The position numbers and the translations under genes are program-made. DNA of 64,000 bases from contig JACRMV010000006.1 of the NCBI GenBank assembly GCA_016235025.1, positions 1-64,000 on the forward strand, written 5' to 3'. The notes under the pieces are model-generated. The model was not told where the DNA came from. It searched no databases and saw nothing but the letters and a program-made list of their open reading frames with translations. The stretch comes from Rhodocyclales bacterium (GTDB lineage Bacteria; Pseudomonadota; Gammaproteobacteria; Burkholderiales; Rhodocyclaceae). Within the stretch, counting starts at the first letter, position 1. Every line of letters begins with the position of its first letter. Shown here piece after piece: positions 28,981-39,430 of the stretch.

Positions 28981-29044
28981 CAGTTCGTCAATTTCTTGTT
29001 GGCACGGCAACGAAGTCGCGTGACCAAAAAACCTTGCCAGGGAC

Positions 29045-29314
29045 TTACTTGCGCAGACCAAGACGCTCAATCAATGAACGGTAACTATCCGTATTTTTCC
29101 GCTTGAGATAGTCAAGCATTTTCCGGCGCTGGCTAACCATCTTGAGCAAACCGCGGCGAGAATGATGATCCTTCGTATGTTCCTTGAAGTGGCCAGTCAA
29201 ATCGTTGATGCGCGCAGTGAGCAGCGCAACCTGTACTTCGGGAGAGCCGGTATCGCTCTGCGCACGCTGATAGTCGCTTACGATCTTGGCCTTGTCAGTG
29301 GTGGAAATTGCCAT
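29045..29314 (-). CDS. rpsO: 30S ribosomal protein S15
   Basis: Small-subunit protein that binds the central domain of 16S rRNA early in assembly. The 89-residue product contains [40 protein letters not shown] and ends LIERLGLRK, all typical of S15. An AAGGAAACC stretch precedes the ATG. It lies between truB and pnp. Confidence 0.97.
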   Translation of the reverse strand: MAISTTDKAKIVSDYQRAQSDTGSPEVQVALLTARINDLTGHFKEHTKDHHSRRGLLKMVSQRRKMLDYLKRKNTDSYRSLIERLGLRK

Positions 29315-29364
29315 TGTGGTTTCCTTGCGTATCCTGTTATGTGACTCTTTTTGAGAACTTCAAA

Positions 29365-30333
29365 TTATAGCGGTTCAGGCTGGTTTTTATCAAGTGCGGT
29401 GATCGAATTAGGCCGACTGGCTGTTGCAACCAGCCGCACGGGCTGCAACCAGCCATCCGCAGCAAGCCGCCCTACTCCAATAAAGCGGGATTCATGATCA
29501 TAAACACGCATACGCTGACCTTCTTCACCCGCCCACCGTATCGATTGGCCTTGTCTCATACGTGCAGCATCGGCTGCATTCAATGTTGCCAGACCAATAT
29601 TTGAAATCAGTGTATCCAGCGGCAATAACAAGGCGTCACGCTCTTGCATGGCCAGGGCTTCCAGATTCGGCAACGTGTGCGCCTGCGTAATATCAATCGA
29701 GCCGATCCCGACCCGCCGCAATGCGGCAAGGTGTGCCCCACACCCCAGCCGCTCGCCCAGGTCCGAAGCCAGAGTGCGTACGTAAGTACCCTTGCTGCAA
29801 CTGACCTCAAACATAAAACGATCACCCATCCAATCCAGCATCCGAATGTTATGGATATGTATACGACGCGCCGCCCGCTCCACAACCACGCCCGCCCGCG
29901 CGTATTCATAGAGCGGCTTGCCATCGCGTTTGAGTGCAGAATACATTGGGGGAATTTGATCAATTTCGCCAAGAAATGCCATCAGAGCCGCTTCAACATC
30001 GGCATAGTCTGCAGTAACAGGGCGACGCTCCAGAACTAGCCCTTCAGCATCGGCCGTGTCGGTAGTGATCCCGAGCTGCACAGTTGCCACATAGCGCTTG
30101 TCCGCGTCCAGCAGCTCAGCAGAAAACTTTGTCGCCTCACCGAAGCAAAGGGGTAGCAGGCCTGTGGCCAATGGATCCAAAGTGCCTGTGTGTCCCGCTT
30201 TTTCAGCGCTGTAAAGTCGCCGAACCGCCTGCAAGGCATGATTGGATGACAACCCAAGCGGCTTATCCAGAATAAAAATACCATCAAGCGGCCGGCGTGG
30301 CGCACGCGGGGGGGGTCTCTGCGAGGTGCTCAA
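29365..30333 (-). CDS. truB: tRNA pseudouridine-55 synthase TruB
   Basis: Forms the universal pseudouridine 55 in the T loop of tRNAs. The 322-residue protein has ILDKPLGLSSNHALQ near residue 21 and the catalytic motif GHTGTLDPLATGLL with Asp53, plus a C-terminal PUA-like domain. Near the start a run of eight C (plus-strand G8 at about 30308-30315) encodes the RPPPRAPRR stretch; slippage there would break the frame about 20 bases after the ATG. The start overlaps the rbfA stop by 4 bp. Confidence 0.95.
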   Translation of the reverse strand: MSTSQRPPPRAPRRPLDGIFILDKPLGLSSNHALQAVRRLYSAEKAGHTGTLDPLATGLLPLCFGEATKFSAELLDADKRYVATVQLGITTDTADAEGLVLERRPVTADYADVEAALMAFLGEIDQIPPMYSALKRDGKPLYEYARAGVVVERAARRIHIHNIRMLDWMGDRFMFEVSCSKGTYVRTLASDLGERLGCGAHLAALRRVGIGSIDITQAHTLPNLEALAMQERDALLLPLDTLISNIGLATLNAADAARMRQGQSIRWAGEEGQRMRVYDHESRFIGVGRLAADGWLQPVRLVATASRPNSITALDKNQPEPL

Positions 30334-30719
30334 TCGCTATTCAACTTCCGATCGGATTCAACGGCCTCATCAATCAATTGCGACAGTCGTGCACCGTTCT
30401 CGATCGATGCGTCATAGACGAAATGCAACTCGGGAATTTGATGAAGTCGAATACGTCGACCCAATTCACGACGCAAAAACCCGGCTGAGCGTTTTAGTCC
30501 CTCATCAATCACCGCATTGGCTTCCTTGCCCGCCATCGATGTATAGAACACCTTGGCATGCGCGTAGTCTGCTGTCACCTCAACATCCGTTACTGTAACC
30601 AGCGTCAGCTTCGCCGCGATGCGCGGATCCTTCAGATGGAACCTGAGCAGATCGGCCAGTTCACGACGAATCTGCTCGGAAACGCGATCTGACCGCGCAA
30701 AACCACGCTGCGTTGTCAT
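30330..30719 (-). CDS. rbfA: ribosome-binding factor A
   Basis: Small KH-like factor needed for late maturation of the 30S subunit and 16S rRNA 5'-end processing. The 129-residue protein starts with SDRVSEQIRRELADLLRF, has VTDVEVTADYAHAKVFYT near residue 43, and RIRLHQIPELHFVYD near residue 90, the RbfA core. It sits between infB (5 bp away) and truB (4-bp overlap). Confidence 0.96.
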   Translation of the reverse strand: MTTQRGFARSDRVSEQIRRELADLLRFHLKDPRIAAKLTLVTVTDVEVTADYAHAKVFYTSMAGKEANAVIDEGLKRSAGFLRRELGRRIRLHQIPELHFVYDASIENGARLSQLIDEAVESDRKLNSD

Positions 30720-30724
30720 ATGAA

Positions 30725-33511
30725 TTAAAGCGAACGCGCTACTTCCTGAATTTCGAAAACCTCAAGCTGATCGCCCTCATTGATGTCATTGAAGTTTTTG
30801 AGACTCAAGCCGCACTCGAAACCCTCTCTGACCTCACGGACATCATCTTTGAAACGCTTCAAGGAATCCAGCTCGCCCGTATGGATCACGGTATTGTTGC
30901 GCAGCAAACGTACCGAGGCGTTGCGTCTGACAATCCCGGACAACACCATGCACCCGGCAACGGCGCCCACTCTGGAGATACGGAAAACCTGGCGAATCTC
31001 GACCAGCCCGAGCAGGACTTCCCTCTTCTCGGGGGCCAGCATGCCCGAAAGCGCGGCTTTTACTTCATCAACAACGGCGTAGATGATGTTGTAGTAACGA
31101 ATATCCACACCAAAGTTCTCGGCTGCCTTGCGCGCACCGGCATCGGCACGTGTATTGAAGCCAATAATGACAGCCTTGGACGCCGATGCAAGATTCACAT
31201 CCGACTCACTGATGCCCCCCACCCCGGCATGAATCACCACCACTTTCACTTCGCTGGTGGACAGCTTGTTCAAGGATTGCACCAAAGCTTCCTGCGAGCC
31301 TTGCACATCGGCCTTGATAATCAGCGGGAGAGTACGAACCTCGCCTTCCGCCATTTGTTCAAACATATTTTCGAGCTTCGCCGCCTGCTGCTTGGCAAGT
31401 TTCACATCGCGGAACTTTCCTTGACGGAACAAGGCAATTTCACGGGCCTTGCGCTCATCCGCAAGCACCATGCACTCGTCACCCGCCGCAGGGACATCGC
31501 TCAAGCCTTGAATCTCGACCGGAATGGAGGGGCCTGCCGAGTCAATGGACTTGCCGTTCTCGTCGAGCATTGCCCGAACCCGGCCAAATACGGCGCCGGC
31601 GAGCAATACATCCCCCCGACGCAATGTTCCCGACTGCACCAGTACCGTGGCAACAGCCCCTTTCCCCTTGTCTAGACGCGCCTCAATGACAACACCCTTG
31701 GCCGGTGCATCCTTCGGTGCTTTCAGCTCCAGCACTTCAGCCTGCAGCAATACCTGCTCCAGCAGATCATCAATACCCTCACCGGTCTTGGCAGAGACAC
31801 CGATAAACGGTGCATCGCCACCGTACTCCTCGGGCACAACCCCTTCAGCCACCAACTCTTGCTTGACTCGCTCAGGGTTGCTGTCCGGCTTGTCAATCTT
31901 GGTTATTGCCACCACCAGCGGCACATTGGCAGCTTTGGCATGATGGATGGCTTCCTTGGTTTGCGGCATTACGCCATCGTCGGCAGCGACCACCAGAATC
32001 ACGATATCAGTTGCCTTCGCGCCCCGTGCACGCATCGCCGTAAATGCCTCGTGCCCAGGAGTATCCAGGAAGGCGATCATGCCGCGCGGTGTTTCGACAT
32101 GATAGGCGCCGATGTGTTGCGTGATCCCACCCGCCTCACCGTGTGCGACCCGGCTCTTGCGGATGTAATCAAGCAATGAGGTCTTTCCGTGATCGACGTG
32201 CCCCATCACTGTAACCACAGGAGCCCGGGGCAATTGCACATACTCCCTGTGTTCCAGTTGGTCATCCAGGAAAGCATCGGGATCATCAAGCTTTGCAGCA
32301 AACGCTTTGTGTCCCATTTCCTCAACCACGATCATCGCAGTTTCCTGATCGAGCACCTGATTGATGGTCACCATGGAGCCCATCTTCATCATGGTCTTGA
32401 TGACCTCGGCGGCTTTCACCGTCATCTTGTGCGCCAGATCGGCAACGGTAATGGTTTCCGGAACATGGACATCATGGATGATCGCCTCCACAGGCTGCTG
32501 CGGCGCCGAATCATCCACATGATTCTGGCGCCCTCCATGACGGCCGCCGCCCTTGGCGCCACGCCAACCCGCAACTCCGGTATCGCCGCGCGTCTTGATT
32601 CCGCGGCGTTTCGCTGCATCGTCTTTCCACGCATCTTTTTTTGCCGGCTTGGCCTTTGTTGCAGCAGGGCTGGCCGCAGGCTTATGGATAGTTCCAGAAA
32701 CACCCGCAGGCTGCTCCTTTGCCTTTTTTTCTTCCGTCGCAGCAAGCTCTTTTGCCGCTGCAGCAGCCTGCTCCTGAGCGGCACGAGCTTCGGCATCCGT
32801 GCGCGCTTTGACTTCACGCGCACCCTTTTCCTTAAACTCGGCCGCCTGGATAGCGGCGAGCTGCGCCTGACGTTTCGCCTCATTCTCACGCAAAGCCTGC
32901 TCAGCCGTATCTATGATCGGCCTTGCTTTTGCCTTCGGCTTTGTAGCAGAACGAACCGAAGGGGTCTTTGCCACGGCGGCGGCTTCGGCAGAGGGCTCAA
33001 CAAACAACGAGGGGGCTTGCGGCGGCTCCACCGCTGCAACTGGCTCGGGAGCTGGATTCGCCGCAACCATTCCACCCAGATCAGGCTCCACAGGGAGCGC
33101 TGCCGGAGCAAGCTGTTCGGCAGAGACCAATGGCGCCACTGCCTCTTCTTCATGCACGACAGGCTCAGCAACTGCTGCAGAAGCAACGGCTGCTTCCTTT
33201 GCAGGCTCATTGGCATCACGCTTGACGAATACCCGTTTTTTACGAACCTCGACTTGGATGGTGCGCGCCTTGCCCGTTGAGTCCGCCGCTCGTATTTCGG
33301 TGGTCTGCTTGCGCGTCAAGGTGATCCTGGTCTTGGGAACAACTTCACCGTGCGATTTGCGCAGATAGTCCAAGAGGCACGTCTTATCCTGTTCCGATAT
33401 GATGTCATTGGGTGCCTGCTTTCCTACACCAGCCTTGGAAAGCTGCTCAAGCAACACCGGGGCCGGCATTTTCAGCTCGGTAGCAAATTCAGAAACAGTC
33501 ATTAACGTCAT
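30725..33511 (-). CDS. infB: translation initiation factor IF-2
   Basis: GTPase that places initiator tRNA on the ribosome. The 928-residue protein has an N-terminal IF2_N domain, a long Ala/Lys/Glu-rich variable region (about residues 90-340), a second IF2_N domain, then the G domain with [25 protein letters not shown] and TKIDKP, and the C-terminal initiator-tRNA-binding domains. The start at 33511 ([13 protein letters not shown]) is preceded by AGAGG at 6 bp and avoids overlap with nusA; a longer frame runs into nusA and is rejected. It follows nusA by 10 bp. Confidence 0.96.
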   Translation of the reverse strand: MTLMTVSEFATELKMPAPVLLEQLSKAGVGKQAPNDIISEQDKTCLLDYLRKSHGEVVPKTRITLTRKQTTEIRAADSTGKARTIQVEVRKKRVFVKRDANEPAKEAAVASAAVAEPVVHEEEAVAPLVSAEQLAPAALPVEPDLGGMVAANPAPEPVAAVEPPQAPSLFVEPSAEAAAVAKTPSVRSATKPKAKARPIIDTAEQALRENEAKRQAQLAAIQAAEFKEKGAREVKARTDAEARAAQEQAAAAAKELAATEEKKAKEQPAGVSGTIHKPAASPAATKAKPAKKDAWKDDAAKRRGIKTRGDTGVAGWRGAKGGGRHGGRQNHVDDSAPQQPVEAIIHDVHVPETITVADLAHKMTVKAAEVIKTMMKMGSMVTINQVLDQETAMIVVEEMGHKAFAAKLDDPDAFLDDQLEHREYVQLPRAPVVTVMGHVDHGKTSLLDYIRKSRVAHGEAGGITQHIGAYHVETPRGMIAFLDTPGHEAFTAMRARGAKATDIVILVVAADDGVMPQTKEAIHHAKAANVPLVVAITKIDKPDSNPERVKQELVAEGVVPEEYGGDAPFIGVSAKTGEGIDDLLEQVLLQAEVLELKAPKDAPAKGVVIEARLDKGKGAVATVLVQSGTLRRGDVLLAGAVFGRVRAMLDENGKSIDSAGPSIPVEIQGLSDVPAAGDECMVLADERKAREIALFRQGKFRDVKLAKQQAAKLENMFEQMAEGEVRTLPLIIKADVQGSQEALVQSLNKLSTSEVKVVVIHAGVGGISESDVNLASASKAVIIGFNTRADAGARKAAENFGVDIRYYNIIYAVVDEVKAALSGMLAPEKREVLLGLVEIRQVFRISRVGAVAGCMVLSGIVRRNASVRLLRNNTVIHTGELDSLKRFKDDVREVREGFECGLSLKNFNDINEGDQLEVFEIQEVARSL

Positions 33512-33521
33512 GCAGTACCTC

Positions 33522-35003
33522 TCATTCTTCCTCGGCAAACCAATGGGCGCGAGCGACGACAATCAGCGCCTTTGCCTGCTCTTCATCCATGCCAGTCAAT
33601 TCAGTCAATTCATCGACTGCCAGATCCGCAAGCGCATCACGGGTGGTAATGCCATGCTTCGCCAGAGTCGCTGCCAGCGCCTCGTTCATGCCTTCGAGTG
33701 CAAGCAGATCATCGACGGTCCGATCCAGCTGTTCCTCGTCAACAATCGCCTCGGTCAGCAGGACATTGCGCGCACGCTCCCTGAGTTCATTGACGGTCGC
33801 CTCATCGAATGCGTCAATTTCGAGCATCTCGGACAGGGGCACATAAGCGATTTCTTCCAGTGAAGAAAATCCCTCATCGATCAGAATGTTCGCGACCTCT
33901 TCGTCAACGTCAAGCTTGTCCACAAAAAGTGCACGAATCAACGAGTGCTCTGATTCCGACTTTTCCTGCGACTGCTCAACCGTCATCAGATTGATTGTCC
34001 AGCCAGTCAGCTCAGAGGCCAGGCGTACATTCTGACCGCCACGACCGATGGCAATGGCGAGATTGGCCTCATCCACCACCACATCCATCGTGTGCTTCTC
34101 TTCGTCCACCACAATGCTCTGCACCTCAGCCGGCGCCAAGGCGCCAATTACAAACTGCGCCGGATCCGCCGACCACAATATGATATCCACGCGCTCTCCG
34201 GATAACTCATTGGTCACTGCTGTTACGCGTGAACCACGCATGCCGACACAGGTTCCAATCGGATCAATACGCGGGTCATTCGACTTGACTGCAATCTTCG
34301 CACGCATGCCAGGGTCACGTGCCGCCATCTTGATCTCCAGCAGCCCATCTTCAATCTCGGGTACTTCGAGCTCAAACAATTTCATGATGAATTCGGGTGC
34401 CGTGCGCGACAAAATGAGCTGCGGACCACGCGCCTGACGATCAATCTTCATCAACCAGGCCCGAACCCGGTCGCCGGGGCGCAGGTTTTCTTTTGGAATC
34501 ATCTGGTCACGTGGCAACAAGGCCTCGACCCGACCGGCTTCGATAATGGCATTCCCACGCTCCATCCGCTTCACAGTGCCACTGACGAGGAATTCCTTGC
34601 GTTCAAGGAAATCGCTCAATATTTGCTCGCGCTCGGCGTCTCGAATTTTCTGCAAGATGACCTGCTTCGCAGCCTGGGCGCCGATACGACCGAAGTCGAT
34701 GGGTTCCAGATCCTCTTCGATGTAATCTTCGACCGCGATATCGGAAATTTTCTTTTGGGCATCAGACAGGCGCATCTGCTGCTCAGGGTTTTCCACCGCG
34801 CCATCAGCAACGACGAGCCAACGACGAAAGGATTCGTACTCGCCTGTATCCCGATCAATCTCGACCCGAACATCCGCCTCATCATTGATACGTTTTTTTG
34901 TAGCTGATGCCAGTGCCTGCTCAAGAGCATCGAAAACAATATCTCTTGCCACATTTTTTTCACGGGCCAAGGCATCAACCAGCAGTAGCAATTCACGACT
35001 CAT
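33522..35003 (-). CDS. nusA: transcription termination/antitermination protein NusA
   Basis: RNA polymerase-associated factor acting in pausing, termination and antitermination. The 493-residue product has the N-terminal polymerase-binding domain, an S1 domain ([20 protein letters not shown] near residue 135), two KH domains (including [16 protein letters not shown] near residue 310), and two C-terminal acidic helix-hairpin-helix repeats ([20 protein letters not shown], then [20 protein letters not shown]). It belongs to the universal rimP-nusA-infB operon. Confidence 0.97.
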   Translation of the reverse strand: MSRELLLLVDALAREKNVARDIVFDALEQALASATKKRINDEADVRVEIDRDTGEYESFRRWLVVADGAVENPEQQMRLSDAQKKISDIAVEDYIEEDLEPIDFGRIGAQAAKQVILQKIRDAEREQILSDFLERKEFLVSGTVKRMERGNAIIEAGRVEALLPRDQMIPKENLRPGDRVRAWLMKIDRQARGPQLILSRTAPEFIMKLFELEVPEIEDGLLEIKMAARDPGMRAKIAVKSNDPRIDPIGTCVGMRGSRVTAVTNELSGERVDIILWSADPAQFVIGALAPAEVQSIVVDEEKHTMDVVVDEANLAIAIGRGGQNVRLASELTGWTINLMTVEQSQEKSESEHSLIRALFVDKLDVDEEVANILIDEGFSSLEEIAYVPLSEMLEIDAFDEATVNELRERARNVLLTEAIVDEEQLDRTVDDLLALEGMNEALAATLAKHGITTRDALADLAVDELTELTGMDEEQAKALIVVARAHWFAEEE

Positions 35004-35023
35004 GTGTAGTTCTCCGGCAATAT

Positions 35024-35485
35024 TCAGAACTTTGGCACCAAACGCGCCCGATCAACGTTGTCGAGCGCCAGCTCATGCAACGTCCCCTCGACTCGCAGAC
35101 AGACTTTCTCTGCGCCATCCTCATTCTTCAGTCCTTCCAATATTCCGCGAAAGTTACGCTGATTGCCCAGTGGCACGCGTAACTTGAGTTGAATTTCGCT
35201 GCCAGCGAAGCGGCGGTAGTCGGCCTCCTTGGTCAACGCCCGATCCATGCCGGGGGAGGAAACTTCAAGCCGATCATAATCAACGTTTTCCACCATGAAC
35301 ACCCGGGTGAGCTGGCTGCTCACCACCGCGCAATCATCAACAGTAATGCCCTGATTTTCTGCCCGTACATTCTCCGGACGATCGATAAAAACGCGCAGCA
35401 GCCGGGCACGCGGACTGGTCTCAAGCTCCACCAGGTCGTACCCCAGGCCAACAACAGTTTGTTCTATCAATTCAGCTAGTTGCAT
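35024..35485 (-). CDS. rimP: ribosome maturation factor RimP
   Basis: Assists assembly of the 30S subunit. The 153-residue protein starts [20 protein letters not shown], has LRVFIDRPE and [14 protein letters not shown] near residues 30-57 and [19 protein letters not shown] near residue 80, all characteristic RimP segments. It is the first gene of the rimP-nusA-infB-rbfA-truB operon and is preceded by the rluB terminator. Confidence 0.95.
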   Translation of the reverse strand: MQLAELIEQTVVGLGYDLVELETSPRARLLRVFIDRPENVRAENQGITVDDCAVVSSQLTRVFMVENVDYDRLEVSSPGMDRALTKEADYRRFAGSEIQLKLRVPLGNQRNFRGILEGLKNEDGAEKVCLRVEGTLHELALDNVDRARLVPKF

Positions 35486-35507
35486 TAAAATTTACAAATC
35501 CATCTCA

Positions 35508-35536
35508 CAAATGAAAAATGGGCTGAAAAGCCCATT
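35508..35536 (-). terminator. Terminator downstream of rluB
   Basis: AATGGGCT and AGCCCATT form an 8-bp stem with a four-base loop (35517-35536). On the minus strand it is followed by TTTTCATTT, so it fits termination of rluB transcripts before rimP. A T run also exists on the plus strand. Confidence 0.75.
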
Positions 35537-35591
35537 CTTTTTCTCTCCCGAGAACGGTGCCAACTAAAGCTGCAAAATTATAGCAGAGGCC

Positions 35592-36824
35592 TCATTTCTC
35601 TGCAAAATCAATTCGATTGCCATCAACCTCGTCTTCGTCGTCAAAATCATCGTTAGCGTCAAAATCATCATCTGCCATCGGGCTGACATAAGGGCTGGGC
35701 AGCGTCGTTTTTTGCTCTGGCGGCAACAACTTCAGCAAAGCCTCGACCTCGCCGGGCTCAAGATCCCGGCACTGCCCGCGCTTTAGGCGCGGGGGCAGGC
35801 CAACCGGTCCGTAACGCACCCTCATGAGACGGCTCACGGTGACGCCAACCGCCTCAAACATGCGCCGTACCTCGCGATTGCGCCCCTCGGAAAGAGTCAC
35901 GCGATACCAGCGATTCGCCCCTTCACCGCCGGATTCTGCAATCTGGCTGAAGCGCGCCAGGCCGTCTTCCAACTCGATACCCGTACGCAAGCGCTCCAGT
36001 GCCTCCGGAGTCACCTCCCCAAGCACACGCACAGCGTACTCGCGCTCAATTTCGTAGCGTGGGTGCATCATCCGGTTGGCAAGCCCGCCATCATTGGTAA
36101 AGAGCAACAGGCCGCAGGAATTGAAATCCAGCCGGCCGATGGAAATCCAGCGGCCACTTTTCAGCCGCGGCAGTTTCGCAAAAACACTGGGGCGACCTTC
36201 CGGATCATCCTTGGAGACAATTTCTCCCTCTGGCTTGTGATACATCAGGACGCGCGGCAACCGATTGGCAAACTTGAGCTGGATCAGCTTGCCATTGACC
36301 CGTATCTTGTCTTCGGGGCCAACACGCTGACCCACATGCGCCGGCAGCCCATTGACGCTGACCCGGCCAGCGATGATCCACTCTTCGAGTTCACGCCGCG
36401 AACCATGGCCGGCATCGGCGAGTGCCTTATGCAACTTCGGCGGCTCGATGAACACCGGTTCGTTGCGGCGCGCGCCTTGTCCCTGACCGTAACCTGGCAT
36501 CGGCCCGCGGCCTGGACGCTGCGTCCGGCCAAAGCCTTCGCGTCCATGCTGCCCATCTCCCTGCTGGCGTGGTCCCTGCGGACGTGGCCCGGCCTGAGGC
36601 GAACGAAATGGGGTCGATTTCCGGGGTGGTCCCGGCTTGCGCGGCTGGCTGCTCCGATTGCCGTTAGGCGAGTTCGGATTGCCCCCCGGAAACTCCGGTT
36701 GGCTGCTCCGCTCCCCGCTGTTCGGCCGATTATCCTGTCCCGGTATTGCCTGCACCTGCGGTGCCCGACCCCTCGGACCGCGCCGTTTCGAGCGCAAAGG
36801 CTTCGGTGATTGTGGATTGTCCAA
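35592..36824 (-). CDS. rluB: 23S rRNA pseudouridine synthase RluB
   Basis: Modifies uridine 2605 (E. coli numbering) of 23S rRNA. The 410-residue protein has a central S4 RNA-binding domain ([20 protein letters not shown] near residue 130), the catalytic Asp in [19 protein letters not shown], and the [12 protein letters not shown] segment. The first 125 residues are a low-complexity Pro/Gly/Arg/Gln extension, and the tail is acidic ([17 protein letters not shown]). Such basic and acidic tails are common in betaproteobacterial RluB. Its first 95 bp overlap the 3' end of scpB. Confidence 0.92.
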   Translation of the reverse strand: MDNPQSPKPLRSKRRGPRGRAPQVQAIPGQDNRPNSGERSSQPEFPGGNPNSPNGNRSSQPRKPGPPRKSTPFRSPQAGPRPQGPRQQGDGQHGREGFGRTQRPGRGPMPGYGQGQGARRNEPVFIEPPKLHKALADAGHGSRRELEEWIIAGRVSVNGLPAHVGQRVGPEDKIRVNGKLIQLKFANRLPRVLMYHKPEGEIVSKDDPEGRPSVFAKLPRLKSGRWISIGRLDFNSCGLLLFTNDGGLANRMMHPRYEIEREYAVRVLGEVTPEALERLRTGIELEDGLARFSQIAESGGEGANRWYRVTLSEGRNREVRRMFEAVGVTVSRLMRVRYGPVGLPPRLKRGQCRDLEPGEVEALLKLLPPEQKTTLPSPYVSPMADDDFDANDDFDDEDEVDGNRIDFAEK

Positions 36825-37362
36825 GATCCATTACCCTTTCAATTTCATTCAATGGCGGCAGTTCAGTCAGACTGCGCAAGCCAAGGTCATCAAGAAATGT
36901 TGGTGTTGTTGCATACAACGCCGGCCTTCCCGGCGCATCGCGGTGGCCGACAGCGTCAATCCAGCTGCGGGCTTCAAGCGTTTTCAGAATACTCGGCGAT
37001 ACCGCCACGCCACGTATCTCTTCGATATCGCCGCGCGTCACAGGCTGACGATAGGCGATTATGGCCAACGTCTCCATGACAGCGCGCGAATACTTTGGCG
37101 CCTTCTCGTTTTTCAGTCGATCAATGAAAACCAGGTATTCCGGACGGGTCTGAAAACGCCACCCGGATGCCAATCGTACCAAATCCACGCCACGTCCCGA
37201 CCAGTCGCGGCGCAAATCATCAAGCAGCGCATGCCAGGTATCGTCATCAAACTCCTGATCGAACAACCTCTTGAGCTCGGAGAGCGGCACAGGCTCTGCC
37301 GCAACCAGCAGTACCGTCTCAATGACGCGCTTGAAATCTTCAGGGGTATGCAACGGCAACAT
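36730..37362 (-). CDS. scpB: segregation and condensation protein B
   Basis: Winged-helix partner of ScpA in the Smc-ScpAB condensin complex that compacts and segregates chromosomes. The 210-residue protein contains [20 protein letters not shown] near residue 13, the conserved [20 protein letters not shown] and [18 protein letters not shown] segments, and a variable C-terminus overlapping rluB. It overlaps scpA by 23 bp. No smc gene is seen in the window. Confidence 0.93.
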   Translation of the reverse strand: MLPLHTPEDFKRVIETVLLVAAEPVPLSELKRLFDQEFDDDTWHALLDDLRRDWSGRGVDLVRLASGWRFQTRPEYLVFIDRLKNEKAPKYSRAVMETLAIIAYRQPVTRGDIEEIRGVAVSPSILKTLEARSWIDAVGHRDAPGRPALYATTPTFLDDLGLRSLTELPPLNEIERVMDLGQSTITEAFALETARSEGSGTAGAGNTGTG

Positions 37363-38230
37363 CGGGTGAACCGGATAGTCTCACATAAATTGGGGCCAAG
37401 GCATCATGCTGTGTAATCTCGAGCAATGATTCACGCGCCAGTTCCAGCATCGCGAGAAAACTGACGACCAGCCCCCGGGATCCCAGCGACAGATCGAACA
37501 GCTGCTCGAAAACGACGAAACCCTGCCCCCGGAGGCGACGCAGGATGATACCCATGTGCTCGCGCACCGAAAGCTCTTCGCGCTGAATCCGGTGATGCTG
37601 ATGGACATTCACCTGCTTGAGCAGCGCCAACCAGGCTGTTTTCAGCTCATGGACGCTGACTTCGGGCTGCCGCTCGGCAAGCTTGTCGGCGATCCATACG
37701 GTGATCCATTCAAAGTCGCGTCCCGCCTGGGGCATTTCATCCAGGCGTGCCGCTGCAGCCTTCATCCGCTCGTATTCCATCAGCCGCCGCACCAGTTCGG
37801 CACGGGGATCCTCCGGCTCGCCCTCGCTGGCCCTGGGCGGACGCGGCAGCAACATGCGCGACTTGATTTCGATCAGCATCGCCGCCATCAGCAGATATTC
37901 TGCGGCCAGTTCAAGATTCGTGGAGCGCATGGCTTCGACATAGTTGAGATACTGCACCGTCAAAGGCGCCATCGGAATGTCGAGAATATTGATGTTGGCG
38001 CGGCGAATCAGGTACAGCAGCAGGTCGAGCGGCCCCTCGAAGGATTCGAGAATGATTTCCAGTGCATCGGGCGGAATGTAGAGATCGCGCGGCAATTCGG
38101 CCAGCGTTTCGCCATAGACCTTGGGCAGATGCGGCGCCGGGTCGAGAAAAGTTCCCGAAGGGACGCACAGCGCTGGCGCTGGCAAGGCGGCGCCGACCTG
38201 CTCCGCTGCATTGACTGCGAAGCCGGTCAC
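37340..38230 (-). CDS. scpA: segregation and condensation protein A
   Basis: Kleisin subunit that links the Smc heads. The 296-residue product contains the family core FEGPLDLLLYLIRRANINILDI (near residue 65) and ELAAEYLLMAAMLIEIKSRM followed by LLPRP. The first 55 residues form a family-atypical leader and carry, on the opposite strand, a long-variant copy of the dispersed repeat (38145-38190), so the leader may be partly repeat-derived. It overlaps trpS by 4 bp. Confidence 0.93.
   Translation of the reverse strand: MTGFAVNAAEQVGAALPAPALCVPSGTFLDPAPHLPKVYGETLAELPRDLYIPPDALEIILESFEGPLDLLLYLIRRANINILDIPMAPLTVQYLNYVEAMRSTNLELAAEYLLMAAMLIEIKSRMLLPRPPRASEGEPEDPRAELVRRLMEYERMKAAAARLDEMPQAGRDFEWITVWIADKLAERQPEVSVHELKTAWLALLKQVNVHQHHRIQREELSVREHMGIILRRLRGQGFVVFEQLFDLSLGSRGLVVSFLAMLELARESLLEITQHDALAPIYVRLSGSPDVAVAYP
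38145..38190 (+). repeat. Dispersed repeat, long variant in scpA leader
   Basis: GAAAAGTTCC, then GGACGCACAGCGCTGG, then CGCTGGCAAGG. It is antisense to scpA. It shares GGACGCACAGCGCTGG exactly with the copy before kup and differs from the short form by about 16 extra bases. Confidence 0.6.
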
Positions 38231-39429
38231 GGGTAATCGAGCCCTATCGCTTCGCGCACGTCGCGCATGGTTTCCTGCGCCAGCTTGCGCGCCTTCTCGC
38301 AGCCATCGGCGATGATGTTGGTCACCAGTTGCGGATCATCCGTATACATTTTTGCCCGTTCGCGCATCGGTTCCTGCTCTTTCAGCACGGCATCAATCAC
38401 CGGCTGCTTGCACTCGATGCAACCAATGCCGGCCGAACGGCAACCGCCCTGCACCCAGGCTTTCACCTCGTCGCCGGAATAAATCTGGTGGAACTGCCAG
38501 ACCGGACATTTCTCCGGATCGCCCGGATCGGTACGCCGCACCCGCTGCGGATCGGTCTGCATGGTGCGGATTTTCCTGGTGATCGTTTCGGCATCCTCGC
38601 GCAGGGCGATGGTGTTGCCGTATGACTTGGACATTTTCTGTCCATCCAGGCCCGGCATCCGCGAAGCCTGGGTCAGCAAGGCATCGGGTTCGACCAGGAT
38701 CATCTTGCGCGTTCCCTCCAGCCAGCCAAACAGCCGCTCACGATCGCCATGGGACAGGCTTTGCGCATCGTCAATCAAGATTTGCGCCTGCTCCAGCGCG
38801 GCGGCTTCGCCTTTTTCCTGATAGCAGTTGCGCAGCTCCTCGTAACGCTTGGCGCGCTTGCTGCCCAGCTTCTTCACCGCCTCGCGCGCCTTGTCCTCGA
38901 AGCCCGGCTCGCGTCCATAGAGGTGATTGAAGCGGCGCGCAATCTCGCGGGTAAATTCGATGTGCGGTACCTGGTCTTCACCCACCGGCACGCGATCGGC
39001 GCGGTAGATCAGGATATCCGCCGCCTGCAGCAATGGATAGCCGAGGAAACCGTAGGTGGTCAGATCCTTGTGGGTCAGCTTTTCCTGCTGATCTTTATAG
39101 GTCGGCACCCGCTCCAGCCAGCCCAGCGGCGTCATCATCGACAGCAGCAAATGCAGTTCGGCGTGCTCCGGCACTTTCGACTGGATGAAAATCGTTGCCT
39201 GCGACGGATCGACCCCGGCGGCCAGCCAGTCGATCACCATCTCGCGGGCATTCCCGGTAATGGTGCCAGGCTCGTCATAAGCGGTCGTCAGCGCATGCCA
39301 GTCGGCGACAAAGAACAGGCAGGGATACTCATGCTGGAGCTTGATCCAGTTGGCCAACACACCGTGATAATGCCCAAGATGGAGGCGTCCGGTAGGACGC
39401 ATGCCGGAGAGAACTTTTTCCGCGTACAT
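38227..39429 (-). CDS. trpS: tryptophanyl-tRNA synthetase, long iron-sulfur type
   Basis: Charges tRNA-Trp with tryptophan. The product has the HIGH-type motif GRLHLGHYHG near residue 13 and KMSKS in GLDGQKMSKSYGNTI. At 400 residues it is longer than E. coli TrpS (334) and carries Cys residues in the order C-x21-C-x6-C-x2-C (KCPVWQ to GCIECK, near residues 310-341), close to the [4Fe-4S] motif of Thermotoga TrpRS. The start at 39429 gives MYAEKVLSGMRPTG and lies one base after the stop of the site-2 protease gene. Confidence 0.94.
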   Translation of the reverse strand: MYAEKVLSGMRPTGRLHLGHYHGVLANWIKLQHEYPCLFFVADWHALTTAYDEPGTITGNAREMVIDWLAAGVDPSQATIFIQSKVPEHAELHLLLSMMTPLGWLERVPTYKDQQEKLTHKDLTTYGFLGYPLLQAADILIYRADRVPVGEDQVPHIEFTREIARRFNHLYGREPGFEDKAREAVKKLGSKRAKRYEELRNCYQEKGEAAALEQAQILIDDAQSLSHGDRERLFGWLEGTRKMILVEPDALLTQASRMPGLDGQKMSKSYGNTIALREDAETITRKIRTMQTDPQRVRRTDPGDPEKCPVWQFHQIYSGDEVKAWVQGGCRSAGIGCIECKQPVIDAVLKEQEPMRERAKMYTDDPQLVTNIIADGCEKARKLAQETMRDVREAIGLDYP

Positions 39430-39430
39430 G

